A DNA stretch of 64,000 nt from Actinophytocola sp035634895 (lineage in GTDB: Bacteria; Actinomycetota; Actinomycetes; Mycobacteriales; Pseudonocardiaceae), in contig NZ_DASQCC010000226.1 of assembly GCF_035634895.1 (NCBI RefSeq), positions 26,274 to 90,273 on the forward strand. Direction: 5' to 3'. Below, piece by piece: positions 43,057 through 52,046 of this stretch. The translations under genes were made by a program, and so were the position numbers. Below the pieces are notes generated by a model. The model saw nothing but the letters and a program-made list of their open reading frames with translations, was not told the DNA's origin and ran no database searches. Positions within the stretch are counted from its first letter, which is position 1. Every line of letters starts with the position of its first letter.

Positions 43057-43764
43057 CTATGCCTCCAGGTGGCGCAGGCCACGCTTCATGAACGCGCGAG
43101 GGTTGGTGTCGAGGTACTTCGCCCAGCCCGGTCGGCGTTCGTCGCGTAGGCGGGCGTAGCAGGCGAGGCCGTAGCCGAACATCGGCTCGGTGAGGTACCC
43201 GAGCCGGCGGGTGGACCGCTGGACGTTGTCCTGCGTGAAGTCGAAGCAGGCGTTCGCGGTGAAGATGCCCATGCCGAGGTAGACGGTCAGCAGGTCGGTG
43301 AGCGGCTCGTGGTCTTCGCGGTCCCAGGTGGCAGCTCCGTCATCGAGCCGGGCGTGACACAGCTCGTGGGCGATGGTCGCGACGAGCCGCTCGGGGGTGG
43401 CGACGAGGGTCTGGTCGATACCGATGACCGCCTGACCGTCCACTCGCCGGTAGTGCCCGGCGACGGAGTCGGACCGGTAGGTCAACCCCGCCACCCGGGC
43501 CAGGTCGGATTCGGTGGAGTCGCCGTACAGCTCGACCGAGACCGTCTCCGCGTCGACCGCCAGGTACTCACACATTCGCGTGACCAGTGGCTGAATGTCG
43601 GCGGCGGTGCCGGAGAACGGACCGGGGAAGAAGTCCGGCGTCGGCAGCACGACGGCCTGGCTCAGCGGACCGTCCCCGAACTTCGTCCGGAAGAACTCCA
43701 TGGACTCCTCGATCCACTTCTGTTCCCGCGGATCCACCGGACACTTCGCACTGAACAGCCCCAC
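43057..43764 (-). CDS. Zinc-metallopeptidase-like protein (HExxH)
   Basis: The 235-residue cytosolic protein carries IAHELCHARL (HExxH) near residue 135, with LTDLLTVYLGMG downstream that may supply the third ligand region. GTG 43764 follows GGGGAGGAACC. No signal peptide. The family is unnamed to me; the zincin motif is clear but activity is unproven. The 290 bases beyond it toward 42,769 hold no gene. Confidence 0.75.
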   Translation of the reverse strand: MGLFSAKCPVDPREQKWIEESMEFFRTKFGDGPLSQAVVLPTPDFFPGPFSGTAADIQPLVTRMCEYLAVDAETVSVELYGDSTESDLARVAGLTYRSDSVAGHYRRVDGQAVIGIDQTLVATPERLVATIAHELCHARLDDGAATWDREDHEPLTDLLTVYLGMGIFTANACFDFTQDNVQRSTRRLGYLTEPMFGYGLACYARLRDERRPGWAKYLDTNPRAFMKRGLRHLEA

Positions 43765-43813
43765 GGTTCCTCCCCAGCGACAACGCCGACCGCGCAGGGG
43801 AGCATAGCCCAGC

Positions 43814-44560
43814 TCAGGCGGTGAAACCGCCGTCCACCGGGAGGATCACGCCGCTCAGGTGGCTTGCGCCGTCGCTCAGCAGGAAGGCCGCCGTGGCGCC
43901 GACCTCGGTGCCCGTGCCCGCCTTGCGCAGCGGGGTGGCGTTGATCCGGGCCTCCACGCCGCCGGGGATGGTTCGCCGTAGCTCGTCGAGCATGGGGGAC
44001 TCGGTCGGGCCGGGGGCCAGGACGTTGACGCGGATGCCCAGTGGCCCGAAGTCGTGCGCCGCGGTGCGGGTCAGGCCGATCACCGCGTGCTTCGTGGCCT
44101 GGTAGGCACCCATGCCGGAGCTGCCGCGCAGGCCGCCGATGCTGCTCACGTTCACGATCGACCCGGCGCCCAGCGGCTCCATCACCCGCACCTCCTCGCG
44201 CACGCACAGCCACGTGCCCTTCACGTTCACCGCCATGATCCGGTCGAAGTCCGCCTCCGACACCTGGTCCAGGCGTCCCGCCCCGCCCATCGCGGCGCAG
44301 TTGAACGCGCCGTCGAGCCGACCAAAACGTTCGACGGTGGCGTCGACGAACGCGGCGACGCTCGACCCGTCGGTGACGTCGCCCGTCGTGTACGCCACGT
44401 CGTGTCCGGCGGAGGTCAGGTCCTTCGTCAGTGCGGCAAGGGTTTCCTCGGTTCGTGCGACGAGCATCAGCGAGGCGCCCGCCGCGGCGAAGACGCGTGC
44501 GGCGTCGGCGCCGATGCCCGAGCTGGCGCCGACGACGAGGATGGTCTTTCCGGTGAGCAT
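43814..44560 (-). CDS. Short-chain dehydrogenase/reductase (end of the IclR-linked operon)
   Basis: This 248-residue classical SDR has VVGASSGIGADAA, NCAAMGG, VNVSSIGG (Ser) and YQATK (Tyr-Lys). It oxidises or reduces an alcohol/ketone using NAD(P). ATG 44560 overlaps the BKACE stop as TGATG. Last gene of a six-gene operon. Confidence 0.9.
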   Translation of the reverse strand: MLTGKTILVVGASSGIGADAARVFAAAGASLMLVARTEETLAALTKDLTSAGHDVAYTTGDVTDGSSVAAFVDATVERFGRLDGAFNCAAMGGAGRLDQVSEADFDRIMAVNVKGTWLCVREEVRVMEPLGAGSIVNVSSIGGLRGSSGMGAYQATKHAVIGLTRTAAHDFGPLGIRVNVLAPGPTESPMLDELRRTIPGGVEARINATPLRKAGTGTEVGATAAFLLSDGASHLSGVILPVDGGFTA

Positions 44561-45480
44561 CAGGCCTTCTTTCCGCGGAGTGCCAGCATCTCGCGGGCCT
44601 CGGCTGGGGTTGCTACCGGTTTGCCGAGGTCCTCGACCATGGCCCGGATCTTCCTGACCTGCTGGGCGTTGCTCTCCGCCAGCCGGCCCTTGCCGATCCA
44701 CAGGCTGTCCTCCAGACCCACTCGCACGTGACCGCCGAGCCACGCGCTGTGCGTCCCGAACCGCAGCTGGTCACGGCCGGCGGCGAACGCGGAGAACTGG
44801 TAGTCGTCGCCGAACAGCTTGTCCGCGATCCGAACCATGTGCTCCAGGTTCGCGTGGTCGGCGCCGATGCCACCGAGCACGCCGAACACGCCCTGGATCA
44901 ACAGCGGCGGCTTCGCCAGACCCTTCTCGACGAAGTACGCCAGCGAGTACAGGTGCCCGATGTCGTAGCACTCGTACTCGAACCGGGTGCCGGACGCGCC
45001 CAGCGTCCGCAGCGTGTTCTCGATGGCGTCGAACGTGTTGACGAACGGGTGCGAGTACGTGTTGAGCACGTACGGCTTCTCCCATTCGTGCTTCCACTCG
45101 GTCACCTTCTCGGCGATTCCCGAGTAGACGAAGTTCATGGAGCCCATGTTCAGCGACGCGAGCTCGGGCCGCAGCCGGACGGCCGCCGCGAGCCGCTCGT
45201 CCATGGTCATCGACGACGCGCCGCCGGTCGTGATGTTGATGACGGCGTCGGTCTCCGCGGTGATGCGCCCGACGATCTTCTCGAAGACGTCCGGGTCGGG
45301 CGTCGGCCGGCCGTCTGGCTCCCGGGCGTGCAGGTGGACGATCGCCGAGCCCGCCTCGATCGCCTCGAGTGCGGCGTCGGCCACCTCGTCGGCGGACAGC
45401 GGCAGGTACGGGCTCTGTGACGGGATGTTGACCGAGCCCGTGACCGCCGTCGTGATGATGACTCTTTCGGCTGCTCGCAT
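44560..45480 (-). CDS. BKACE-family beta-keto acid cleavage enzyme (DUF849)
   Basis: This 306-residue enzyme has the BKACE features: IITTAVTGS, IVHLHAREPDGRPTPD (HxH zinc ligands), INITTGGAS and a glycine-rich FGVLGGIGAD. The founding member cleaves 3-keto-5-aminohexanoate with acetyl-CoA to acetoacetate and a new CoA ester; other members act on different beta-keto acids. The SDR next door could make the keto group. GGAAAGGAG precedes ATG 45480. Confidence 0.9.
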   Translation of the reverse strand: MRAAERVIITTAVTGSVNIPSQSPYLPLSADEVADAALEAIEAGSAIVHLHAREPDGRPTPDPDVFEKIVGRITAETDAVINITTGGASSMTMDERLAAAVRLRPELASLNMGSMNFVYSGIAEKVTEWKHEWEKPYVLNTYSHPFVNTFDAIENTLRTLGASGTRFEYECYDIGHLYSLAYFVEKGLAKPPLLIQGVFGVLGGIGADHANLEHMVRIADKLFGDDYQFSAFAAGRDQLRFGTHSAWLGGHVRVGLEDSLWIGKGRLAESNAQQVRKIRAMVEDLGKPVATPAEAREMLALRGKKA

Positions 45481-46352
45481 CAGCTCTCCTTTCCTGGTGC
45501 CCGATGGACTCCTAGTGCCCGATAGACGTCGAGCTTCGCGTCGTCGAGCGGGCCGACCAGGCTGACGGCCACCTGGGTGGCACCGGCGTCGTACTGTGCC
45601 CGCAGCGCCTCGACCACCTGGTCCGGCGTGCCGACGGCGACGAGCGAGTCGATCAGCCGGTCGGACCCGGGCGGCGCCAGGTCGTCCTCGGTGAACCCGA
45701 GCCGCGACAGCTTCGCGATCTGGTGCGGCAGCGTCAGGTAGTAGGCGAGCCGCTCTCGCGCGACCTCGCGGGCACTGGCCCGGTCGTGGCTCACCACCGC
45801 CCACTGGACGACGGACAGGAACAGGTCCGGCCCGACCAGCGAGCGGGCCCAGCGGGTGTGCTCCGCCGTGACGAGGAACGTGATCAGCCCGTCGGCACGC
45901 TCGGCGGCCAGCCGGGTGATCCCGGCCGAGTACGCGCCGAGCACCCGCGGCACCCGCAGGTCGCCACGGCGCTCGACGGTCTCGTCGACCCCGTCGAGGT
46001 AGTCGCGCATGAACGGCAGCGGGCCGACGCCGCGCTCGCGGACCGCGCCGCTCACCCCGAGGCCCAGCACGTAGCGCCCCGGGTAGCCGGCGGCGAGGTC
46101 GAACGCCGCGGACCCCGCCGACTTCGGCACGCGTTCGAGCGCGCGGGCGACGCCGTTGCCGACGATCATCCGCTCGGTCGAGGCGAGGACGAGGGCGGCG
46201 GTCGTGAACGCCTCGCGGCCGGCGACCTCCGGGATCCAGACCATGCGGTGCCCTGCCTCCTCGAGCACCCGCACGAAGCGCACCACCCCGTCGTGGTCGA
46301 GTCTGTCCAGCTCACCGATCGACAGTGCGGTGCGAGGCAGCGACAGCGTCAT
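45480..46352 (-). CDS. Luciferase-like (LLM) oxidoreductase, probably F420- or flavin-dependent
   Basis: This 290-residue TIM-barrel protein has LLM features (RLDHDGVVRFVRVLEEAGHRMVWIPE, YVLGLGVS, GITRLAAERADGLITF). The family uses F420 or FMN for hydride transfer or monooxygenation. ATG 46352 overlaps the aldolase stop as ATGA; its own stop overlaps the BKACE start. Confidence 0.85.
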   Translation of the reverse strand: MTLSLPRTALSIGELDRLDHDGVVRFVRVLEEAGHRMVWIPEVAGREAFTTAALVLASTERMIVGNGVARALERVPKSAGSAAFDLAAGYPGRYVLGLGVSGAVRERGVGPLPFMRDYLDGVDETVERRGDLRVPRVLGAYSAGITRLAAERADGLITFLVTAEHTRWARSLVGPDLFLSVVQWAVVSHDRASAREVARERLAYYLTLPHQIAKLSRLGFTEDDLAPPGSDRLIDSLVAVGTPDQVVEALRAQYDAGATQVAVSLVGPLDDAKLDVYRALGVHRAPGKES

Positions 46353-47134
46353 CCGGTTGCTTCCCGGAACGCCGTGACCAGCCCACGCGCGGCGTCGGCC
46401 AGCATCGACGTGTCGTTGCTCAGCAGCACGAAGTCGCACCCGTCTTGAACGGCCCGCGCGGCCCGCGCAGGCACGCCCCCGAACGCGAGCCCGCAGCGCT
46501 TCCCGGCGGCGTGCGCGGCCTCGACCGCCGAGGCGACCAACTCCGTCACCTCGGGCGAGGCCGGCGTCGAGCCCATGGACATCGACAGGTCCGCCGCGCC
46601 GACGAACACCGCGTCGACCGACGGGAGCGCGAGCATCTCCGGCGCGGCCTTGATCGCCTCGACGCTCTCCAGCTGCGGGATGCACAGCACGTCGTCGTTG
46701 CCGGTCGCCAGGTACTCGGCGTTGGGGCGAAGCCCCCACGCGCCGGCCCGGCTGGTGCCGCCGGCACCCCGGACGCCGGCGGGTGGGAACCGGCAGGCCT
46801 GCCCGACCGCGTCGGCCTGCTCGACCGTGTCGACATGCGGCACGAGGATGCCCATGGCACCCGCGTCGAGGACCTTCTGGATCGTCGACGGCGTCTTGTC
46901 CGGCACCCGCACCAGCGGCGTCATGCCCAACGCGGCGGCCGAGTTGATGAGCCGGTAGGCGGTCTGCAGGTCGAGCGGCGCGTGCTCCAGGTCGATCACC
47001 ACGAAGTCGAACCCGGCGTATGCCATGATCTCGACCGGCTCACCGGACGCGATCTTCAGCCAGGTGCCCACCGGTGTGGTCTCCCGCGCGAACAGCCCGG
47101 CTCCCGTGCGGCCCCGGGACACCGGCTCGCTCAC
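46349..47134 (-). CDS. HpcH/HpaI-family aldolase
   Basis: This 261-residue class II aldolase has FVVIDLEHAPLD, IPQLESVEAI (metal Glu) and VFVGAADLSMSMG (metal Asp). It should cleave a 4-hydroxy-2-oxo acid to pyruvate (or similar) and an aldehyde. GTG 47134 overlaps the cupin stop as GTGA. Confidence 0.9.
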   Translation of the reverse strand: MSEPVSRGRTGAGLFARETTPVGTWLKIASGEPVEIMAYAGFDFVVIDLEHAPLDLQTAYRLINSAAALGMTPLVRVPDKTPSTIQKVLDAGAMGILVPHVDTVEQADAVGQACRFPPAGVRGAGGTSRAGAWGLRPNAEYLATGNDDVLCIPQLESVEAIKAAPEMLALPSVDAVFVGAADLSMSMGSTPASPEVTELVASAVEAAHAAGKRCGLAFGGVPARAARAVQDGCDFVLLSNDTSMLADAARGLVTAFREATG

Positions 47135-48006
47135 GGCATCGGGTAGTCGTCGGCGTTGAGCACCCAGCCGGGTTTCTCCGAGAAGTCCACGCGTGGCGGG
47201 CTGAAGATGTCGATCAGCTGGTTCATCTCCGGGTCGCTCGCCGCGGACGTGTGCACGGTGGGCGGCGGGATGATCGCGACGGACGGGCTGCCCACCCGCA
47301 CGTGCTCGTCCTCGCGCCACCGCGTGCTGTCGGTCAGCCACGGCGTGCGGATGTGGTGCACGTACTCTCCCTGCACGGCGAGGGAAAGCTGCTCGAAGTC
47401 GTCGTGGGTGTGTGGCGAGAGCTTGCGTAGGTCGCGGGGGCCCCGCTGCTCGGGCAGGAAGTTGACCATGAACGAGCGGGTGCGGAAGATGCGCCCGAAC
47501 CGCCCCGGCTCGGCCGGCACCGCGGACAGCGGGTAGAACCGGACCCCCTTGCCCCCGACGGGTTCCGGCCACCTGCGGAGCAACGCCACGCGCGGGTGGT
47601 CCTCCGCGTAGGCGGCGGCGTTCGCCGGCCGGTCGCGCCAGGTCGGGTCGGTGGCCTCGATGAGCCGGACCAGCGGGCCGTCGCCGTGCACGCTGATCCG
47701 CGACGCGCCGGGTGGGACGACGACGAGCCCCGGTTCGTCGACCTTCGTCGCGCCGTCCTCGGTGAGCACCGTGAACGCGGGGGAGGCGCCGGTGACCACG
47801 ATGGCCAGCTCGCCCTCCACGGTCCCGTTGTCGAGGTCGTCCCCGTCCTTCGCGTCGGTGTGCACGAGGATGACGTTCTGCGCACGCACGACCGGGTGCT
47901 CGCGCAGGTCGAAGTACTGTGCGGCCGCGATAGCGTCGCCGCTGTCCGGCCGGGTCGCGGTCGCCGTCGCGAGCGACGAGCGCGGGTCGTCCTTTCCGTA
48001 AGCCAT
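47131..48006 (-). CDS. Cupin-fold protein
   Basis: This 291-residue protein appears bicupin-like: a first barrel with VVPPGASRISVHGDGP and a second with LSPHTHDDFEQLSLAVQGEY, a metal-binding cupin motif. It may be an isomerase or dioxygenase of the operon's pathway. AGGAGA precedes ATG 48006. Confidence 0.75.
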   Translation of the reverse strand: MAYGKDDPRSSLATATATRPDSGDAIAAAQYFDLREHPVVRAQNVILVHTDAKDGDDLDNGTVEGELAIVVTGASPAFTVLTEDGATKVDEPGLVVVPPGASRISVHGDGPLVRLIEATDPTWRDRPANAAAYAEDHPRVALLRRWPEPVGGKGVRFYPLSAVPAEPGRFGRIFRTRSFMVNFLPEQRGPRDLRKLSPHTHDDFEQLSLAVQGEYVHHIRTPWLTDSTRWREDEHVRVGSPSVAIIPPPTVHTSAASDPEMNQLIDIFSPPRVDFSEKPGWVLNADDYPMP

Positions 48007-48016
48007 GGTCTTCTCC

Positions 48017-48907
48017 TCAGGAGTCGAGGTTGAGTAGATAGGTCGGGTTGTCACGGACCATGCGCCGCAGGTCCTTCTCCGCCAGGCCGAGGTCGAGCAG
48101 GATCTCCCCGACCCGCAGCCAGGCGTCGACGGGTTTCGGGTTGGCGGCCTGGCCGAAGTCGGACGCCAGCACGATGTGCTCAGGACCGAGGCGCTCGATC
48201 CAGCCCATCAGCTGGCGGGGGTCCCATGCCTGCGTTCCCTCCGGGTCGTACATGCCGATCTCGTGCTCGACGTACGCGCCGAGGTCGATCAGCTCGCGGC
48301 ACAGCTCCGGCTCGGCGCCGATGACGAAGTCGGGGTGGCTGACGACCATACGCGTGATCCCGCGTTCCTTCGCGGCCTCGAACAGCGTGCGGATGTAGTG
48401 GGGGTACATGTGGCCGCCGTTGACCACGGCCTCCTGTTCCTTGATCTCGTCGAGGATCTCGGCCGCCGCCGGTTTGAGCTGCCCGGCCTCGTCGACGATG
48501 TCGATGCGCTCCAGGGTCAGTGGCACGGTGGTGGTGGGGAACGCCCCGTCCTCGGGGTGGCACTCGAGGTGCCGGCCGGAGGAGATCGTCGGGAACCACA
48601 CGACCTTGCCGCCCATCCGCAGGCACATGCGCACGGCGTGCACGTTGAGCCCGCCGACCGTGCTGTTCAGCGCGATGCCGCCGTAGGCCGTGGCGGCGAC
48701 GTCGGCCAGGCGTCCCTTCATCGCCAGGATGTCCATCTGGGTGTTGTGGTGATGGGACTTCGCGACCATGGCCCGCATGCCGATCCGGGCGCCGTCCTGG
48801 GCGGCCTCGACGTGGTCGAGGCGCCGGGGGAACGGGCTGGGACCGGAGTGGACGTGCATGTCGACCAGGCCGTCCAGTACGGAGGTTATGGCAGGACGCT
48901 GACTCAC
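48017..48907 (-). CDS. DUF6282/amidohydrolase-like metal-dependent hydrolase
   Basis: This 296-residue TIM-barrel-type hydrolase has GLVDMHVHSGPSPFPRR (HxH), MVAKSHHHNT, VVSHPDFV and LASDFGQ (metal Asp). The pattern resembles amidohydrolase/PHP-like DUF6282 proteins. GTG 48907 follows GAGGTGG. It is the promoter-proximal gene of the operon and ring opening or lactone/amide hydrolysis is plausible. Confidence 0.8.
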   Translation of the reverse strand: MSQRPAITSVLDGLVDMHVHSGPSPFPRRLDHVEAAQDGARIGMRAMVAKSHHHNTQMDILAMKGRLADVAATAYGGIALNSTVGGLNVHAVRMCLRMGGKVVWFPTISSGRHLECHPEDGAFPTTTVPLTLERIDIVDEAGQLKPAAAEILDEIKEQEAVVNGGHMYPHYIRTLFEAAKERGITRMVVSHPDFVIGAEPELCRELIDLGAYVEHEIGMYDPEGTQAWDPRQLMGWIERLGPEHIVLASDFGQAANPKPVDAWLRVGEILLDLGLAEKDLRRMVRDNPTYLLNLDS

Positions 48908-48918
48908 AAAACCACCTC

Positions 48919-48933
48919 GTTCACGATGTGAAG
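48919..48933. promoter_or_regulatory. IclR-type operator, copy A (catabolic operon)
   Basis: GTTCAC-GAT-GTGAAG matches the GTTCAC-N3-GTGAAC palindrome except for one outer base. It lies 12 bases before the first operon gene. Confidence 0.6.
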
Positions 48934-48962
48934 CCTAAGTTCACTATAAGAGCATGAGTCAA
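48932..48962 (-). promoter_or_regulatory. Possible promoter of the catabolic operon
   Basis: On the minus strand TTGACT (48962-48957) and TAGGCT (48937-48932) are 19 bases apart, a long spacer. The -10 box touches operator copy A. Confidence 0.3.
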
Positions 48963-49012
48963 CCCTTTCCAGGCTCTTGTGCTCTCCAGTTGCCAAGATT
49001 ACGGTTCATGTC

Positions 49013-49027
49013 GTTCACTTCGTGAAC
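49013..49027. promoter_or_regulatory. IclR-type operator, copy B (MFS gene)
   Basis: The perfect palindrome GTTCAC-TTC-GTGAAC is followed at 49032-49042 by a second small palindrome TGTTCGAAACA. It lies 32 bases before the transporter start. Confidence 0.65.
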
Positions 49028-49058
49028 ACGCTGTTCGAAACAACCCGGGAGGACGACG

Positions 49059-50438
49059 ATGTCCACACCGCCCCCCGTCGCGGAACCACAGTCGGACGCC
49101 CCCGCTCCTCCGGCCACCCCGCACGATCCGGACCTCGTCAAGGTGCGCGCCGCGGTGCGCGGCGGGGCCCTCGCCTACTTCGTCGACCAGTTCGACATCT
49201 ACCTGCCGATCGTCGTGCTGGCCCCGGCGATGTCCTACTTCCAGGCGGCGAACCTGAGCGCGAGCACGACGGCCCTGCTGGCCTCGCTGGTGTTCGCCTC
49301 GACGCTCGTCGGCCGCCCGCTCGGCGCGATCATCTTCGGCCACTTCGCCGACACCGTCGGGCGCAAGCGCACCACGCTGGTGGCCGTCAGCGGCTTCGGC
49401 GTCGTCACGCTGGCGATCGCGTGCATGCCCGGCCACGAGACGATCGGGTTGTGGTCGGTCGGCCTGCTGATCGCACTGCGGTTCATCGACGGGATCTTCC
49501 TGGGCGGCGAGTACACGACCGCCGTGCCGCTGGCGATGGAGTGGAGCCCGAAACACAAGCGCGGCCTCTACGCCTCCCTGATCACGTCGACGTCGCCGTT
49601 GGCCTACGTGATGATCGCCGCGATCACGCTGGTGCTGCTCGAGGTGCTGCCGGCGGCGGACGTGCACAGCGCGTACGTGCAGTGGGGCTGGCGGATCCCC
49701 TTCGTGATCGGCGCGCTGCTGGCGGCCGTGCTGTTCCGGTACTACCAGAAGCAGGTGCACGAGCCGCCGGCCGCCGTGACCGGGGAGCGGCACAAGGTGC
49801 CGTTCGTGCGGCTGGTGGCGAAGTACCCGAGGGCGCTGGGGCAGGTGTTCGTGCTGATGACCGGCACGTGGCTCGCCACCAACATGGAGGCGGCGGTGAC
49901 GCCGGCCCAGCTGAAGGCGCATCTGGAGCTGTCGAGCAAGCAGGTCACGCTGACCATGCTGGTGATCAACGGCGCGGCGGCGCTGTCGTACCCGCTGTTC
50001 GGACTGCTGTCCCAGCGAATAGGACGGCGGCGGTTCTACATCGGGTACGGACTGTGTGTCCTGGTGATCGGCGCCGGGTCGTACTCGCTGTTGATGTCGT
50101 CCGACGGCGGCATGGGCGCCGTGCTGGGCTGGGCCGTGCTGATCGGGGTGTTCACGGTGGGCACGTTCGGTCCGATCGCGGCGTACCTGACCGAGCGGTT
50201 CCCGGCGAGCATCCGGTCGACGGGGTACGGCGTCGGGTACAGCCTGGCGCTGATCGCACCGGCGTTCTACCAGTTCTACCTGCAGCGGCTGGACAACGTC
50301 ATGCCGGCGCACCTCGCGCCGGGCGTGCTGCTGGTGCTGGCGGGCGCGCTGATCAGCCTGGGCGGCTTCCTGGGCCCGGAGACGAAGGACATCGACATGT
50401 CCGACGAGAGCACGATCCCGCCTCTCCGGATTTCTTGA
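49059..50438 (+). CDS. MFS transporter, metabolite:H+ symporter type
   Basis: This 459-residue protein has 12 TM helices and MHS-type motifs (GRPLGAIIFGHFADTVGRKRT between helices 2 and 3, RFIDGIFLGGEYTTAVPLAMEW near helix 5). It imports an organic acid or similar metabolite. GGGAGG precedes ATG 49059. It is divergent from the hydrolase/aldolase/BKACE operon with shared operator-like palindromes, so it probably brings in that pathway's substrate. Confidence 0.9.
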   Translation: MSTPPPVAEPQSDAPAPPATPHDPDLVKVRAAVRGGALAYFVDQFDIYLPIVVLAPAMSYFQAANLSASTTALLASLVFASTLVGRPLGAIIFGHFADTVGRKRTTLVAVSGFGVVTLAIACMPGHETIGLWSVGLLIALRFIDGIFLGGEYTTAVPLAMEWSPKHKRGLYASLITSTSPLAYVMIAAITLVLLEVLPAADVHSAYVQWGWRIPFVIGALLAAVLFRYYQKQVHEPPAAVTGERHKVPFVRLVAKYPRALGQVFVLMTGTWLATNMEAAVTPAQLKAHLELSSKQVTLTMLVINGAAALSYPLFGLLSQRIGRRRFYIGYGLCVLVIGAGSYSLLMSSDGGMGAVLGWAVLIGVFTVGTFGPIAAYLTERFPASIRSTGYGVGYSLALIAPAFYQFYLQRLDNVMPAHLAPGVLLVLAGALISLGGFLGPETKDIDMSDESTIPPLRIS

Positions 50439-50560
50439 GTGTTGGTCGCGTTCCGGCGCAGGTGCGGTGTGGACGTGGATCGTGGCCGGGTGCCGTCACG
50501 TTCCCCTGAGGTATCCGTTGGTCGGGCGCGGACTTCCCGTCAAAGCTCCACAGAGCAGCG

Positions 50561-51346
50561 CTAGTCGGTGTCGTCGGGGCCGTAGTGGCCGCCCAGCTCG
50601 TTGGTGAGCGCGCGGGCGGTGTCGACGACGACGCGTAGCTCGGGTGCGTCGTCGGACATCGAGAGGGTGTTGTCCGGGCCGACGATGGCGAGGGTGGCGC
50701 AGATGCCGTACTCGTCGAAGACGGGGGCGGCGACCGCGACGACGCCGGGGGTGCTCATCGCCGAGCAGTGGCCGACCGCGCGGACGTGGTCGACCTCGGT
50801 GCGCAGCTCGTGGCGGGTCTGGGCGGGCAGGTTCGCCATCAGCCGCTCCACGGCCAGCTGGTCGGCGTGGTAGGCGAGGAAGATCTTGCTCTGCGCCGTG
50901 TCCATCGGCAGGTGGCTGCCGACCCGCACGGACACGAGCACGATGGTGGACGTGTCCTCCTCGACCCGGGAGACCACCGGACCGGTGAGGCCCCACAGGC
51001 TGAGCACCACGCTGGTCTGCGTGGCACGTGAGAGCGCCCGCATGTGCCGCGGCGCGAGGTTGACGACCCGCCGGTGCCCGATGGCGAACGCGCCGAGCTG
51101 GAGCAGCAGGCCGCCCGGCACGTAACCGCCCTCGGCGTTGCGCTCCAGCAGCCCGGCCGCGACGAGCGACGTGCAGTACCGGTACGCGGTGGTGCGGTTG
51201 AGGTCGAGCCGCTCGGCGACCATGTTCGCCGTCACCAGCGGGGTCGACGGGTCGAACAGCGACAGAATCTGGCTGACCCTGCTCACGGCCTGGATGTCGG
51301 CCTGATCGCCACGCTCCGCGTCCGGCGAGCGGGTCGATTTGGTCAC
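50561..51346 (-). CDS. IclR-family transcriptional regulator
   Basis: This 261-residue protein has an N-terminal winged helix (IQAVSRVSQILSLFDPSTPLVTANMVAERLDLNRTTAYRYCTSL) and a GAF-like effector domain (SVVLSLWGLTGPVVSRVEED, VAAPVFDEYGICATLAIVG). GTG 51346 follows GGAGGG. The 15-bp palindrome lies 30 bases upstream and also beside the catabolic operon and MFS promoters, so it is the likely regulator of all three. Confidence 0.9.
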   Translation of the reverse strand: MTKSTRSPDAERGDQADIQAVSRVSQILSLFDPSTPLVTANMVAERLDLNRTTAYRYCTSLVAAGLLERNAEGGYVPGGLLLQLGAFAIGHRRVVNLAPRHMRALSRATQTSVVLSLWGLTGPVVSRVEEDTSTIVLVSVRVGSHLPMDTAQSKIFLAYHADQLAVERLMANLPAQTRHELRTEVDHVRAVGHCSAMSTPGVVAVAAPVFDEYGICATLAIVGPDNTLSMSDDAPELRVVVDTARALTNELGGHYGPDDTD

Positions 51347-51375
51347 GAGAGCCCTCCGCCGACGGGTTGCACGCT

Positions 51376-51390
51376 GTTCACTTCGTGAAC
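51376..51390. promoter_or_regulatory. IclR-type operator, copy C (iclR gene)
   Basis: GTTCAC-TTC-GTGAAC is identical to copy B and is extended to a 17-bp palindrome by a flanking T and A (51375-51391). Confidence 0.65.
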
Positions 51391-51402
51391 ACGCATGTCA
51401 GG

Positions 51403-51987
51403 CTACCCGAACCAGAGATCGGGCCAGCCGCGAGCCAGGTGGGTGAAGGCGGTGGCCAGTGCGGCGGGCGGGTCGGGTTCGGTGCCGGCCAGGTCGGGGA
51501 TTTCCAGGACGTAGCGGGCAAGCAGCCGCAGGGACAGCTCGTCAGCCGCCTGGCCGGTCTCCGCCGCGATGGCCGCGGTGAGGGTGGTTTCGCAGTTGGT
51601 CCACAGTGTTCTGGCGTAGGCGCGCAGGGCCGGGGTGGCGACCACGAGCTCGGTCAGGCGCCGGTACCGCGGCTCCGGCGCGGGGTTGAACGGACCGCGC
51701 GTCGCCAGGAAGTCGTGCAGCGACTGGAGAATCGACACCCCGTCCGCGCGTTGCCGGACCGCCGCGACCAGTGCCTGCTCGCGCTCCTGGCTGTCACCGA
51801 GGACCAGGGCCTCCTTCCCGCCGGGAAAGTGCGCGAACAGCGTCGACACCGCCGTGTCCGCGGCCTCGGCGATCTCCGCGACGGTCACCCGGTCGAACCC
51901 GCGCGCCAGGAACAACCGCCGCGCCGCGTCCGCCAGCGCCTGCCGGGTGGCGGCCTTCTTGCGCTCGCGCCGGCCGGTGGGTGTCAT
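51403..51987 (-). CDS. TetR-family regulator
   Basis: This 194-residue TetR protein has the helix-turn-helix RQALADAARRLFLARGFDRVTVAEIAEAADTAVSTLFAHFPG at residues about 12-55 and a helical ligand domain. ATG 51987 is chosen because a TATGGT -10 box lies 7 bases upstream (leaderless). It is divergent from an SDR gene with a shared operator. Confidence 0.9.
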   Translation of the reverse strand: MTPTGRRERKKAATRQALADAARRLFLARGFDRVTVAEIAEAADTAVSTLFAHFPGGKEALVLGDSQEREQALVAAVRQRADGVSILQSLHDFLATRGPFNPAPEPRYRRLTELVVATPALRAYARTLWTNCETTLTAAIAAETGQAADELSLRLLARYVLEIPDLAGTEPDPPAALATAFTHLARGWPDLWFG

Positions 51988-52010
51988 GCCGGGCACCATA
52001 CTCGAAGTCA

Positions 52011-52040
52011 TTGCGAAATCGGAACGACTCCGATTATTCT
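52011..52040 (+). promoter_or_regulatory. Leaderless promoter of the SDR gene
   Basis: TTGCGA (52011-52016) and TATTCT (52035-52040) are 18 bases apart; ATG 52047 is 6 bases after the -10 box. Confidence 0.5.
52017..52035. promoter_or_regulatory. TetR-type operator
   Basis: AATCGGA-N5-TCCGATT is a perfect inverted repeat. It fills the spacer of the SDR promoter and overlaps the TetR gene's own -35 region, so one bound dimer could repress both. Confidence 0.65.
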
Positions 52041-52046
52041 GTGGCG

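Noticed and set aside
42849..43091. An 80-codon frame between the secreted protein and the metallopeptidase gene
   Set aside because: No good RBS, no hydrophobic or domain pattern, and it overlaps the end of the metallopeptidase gene.
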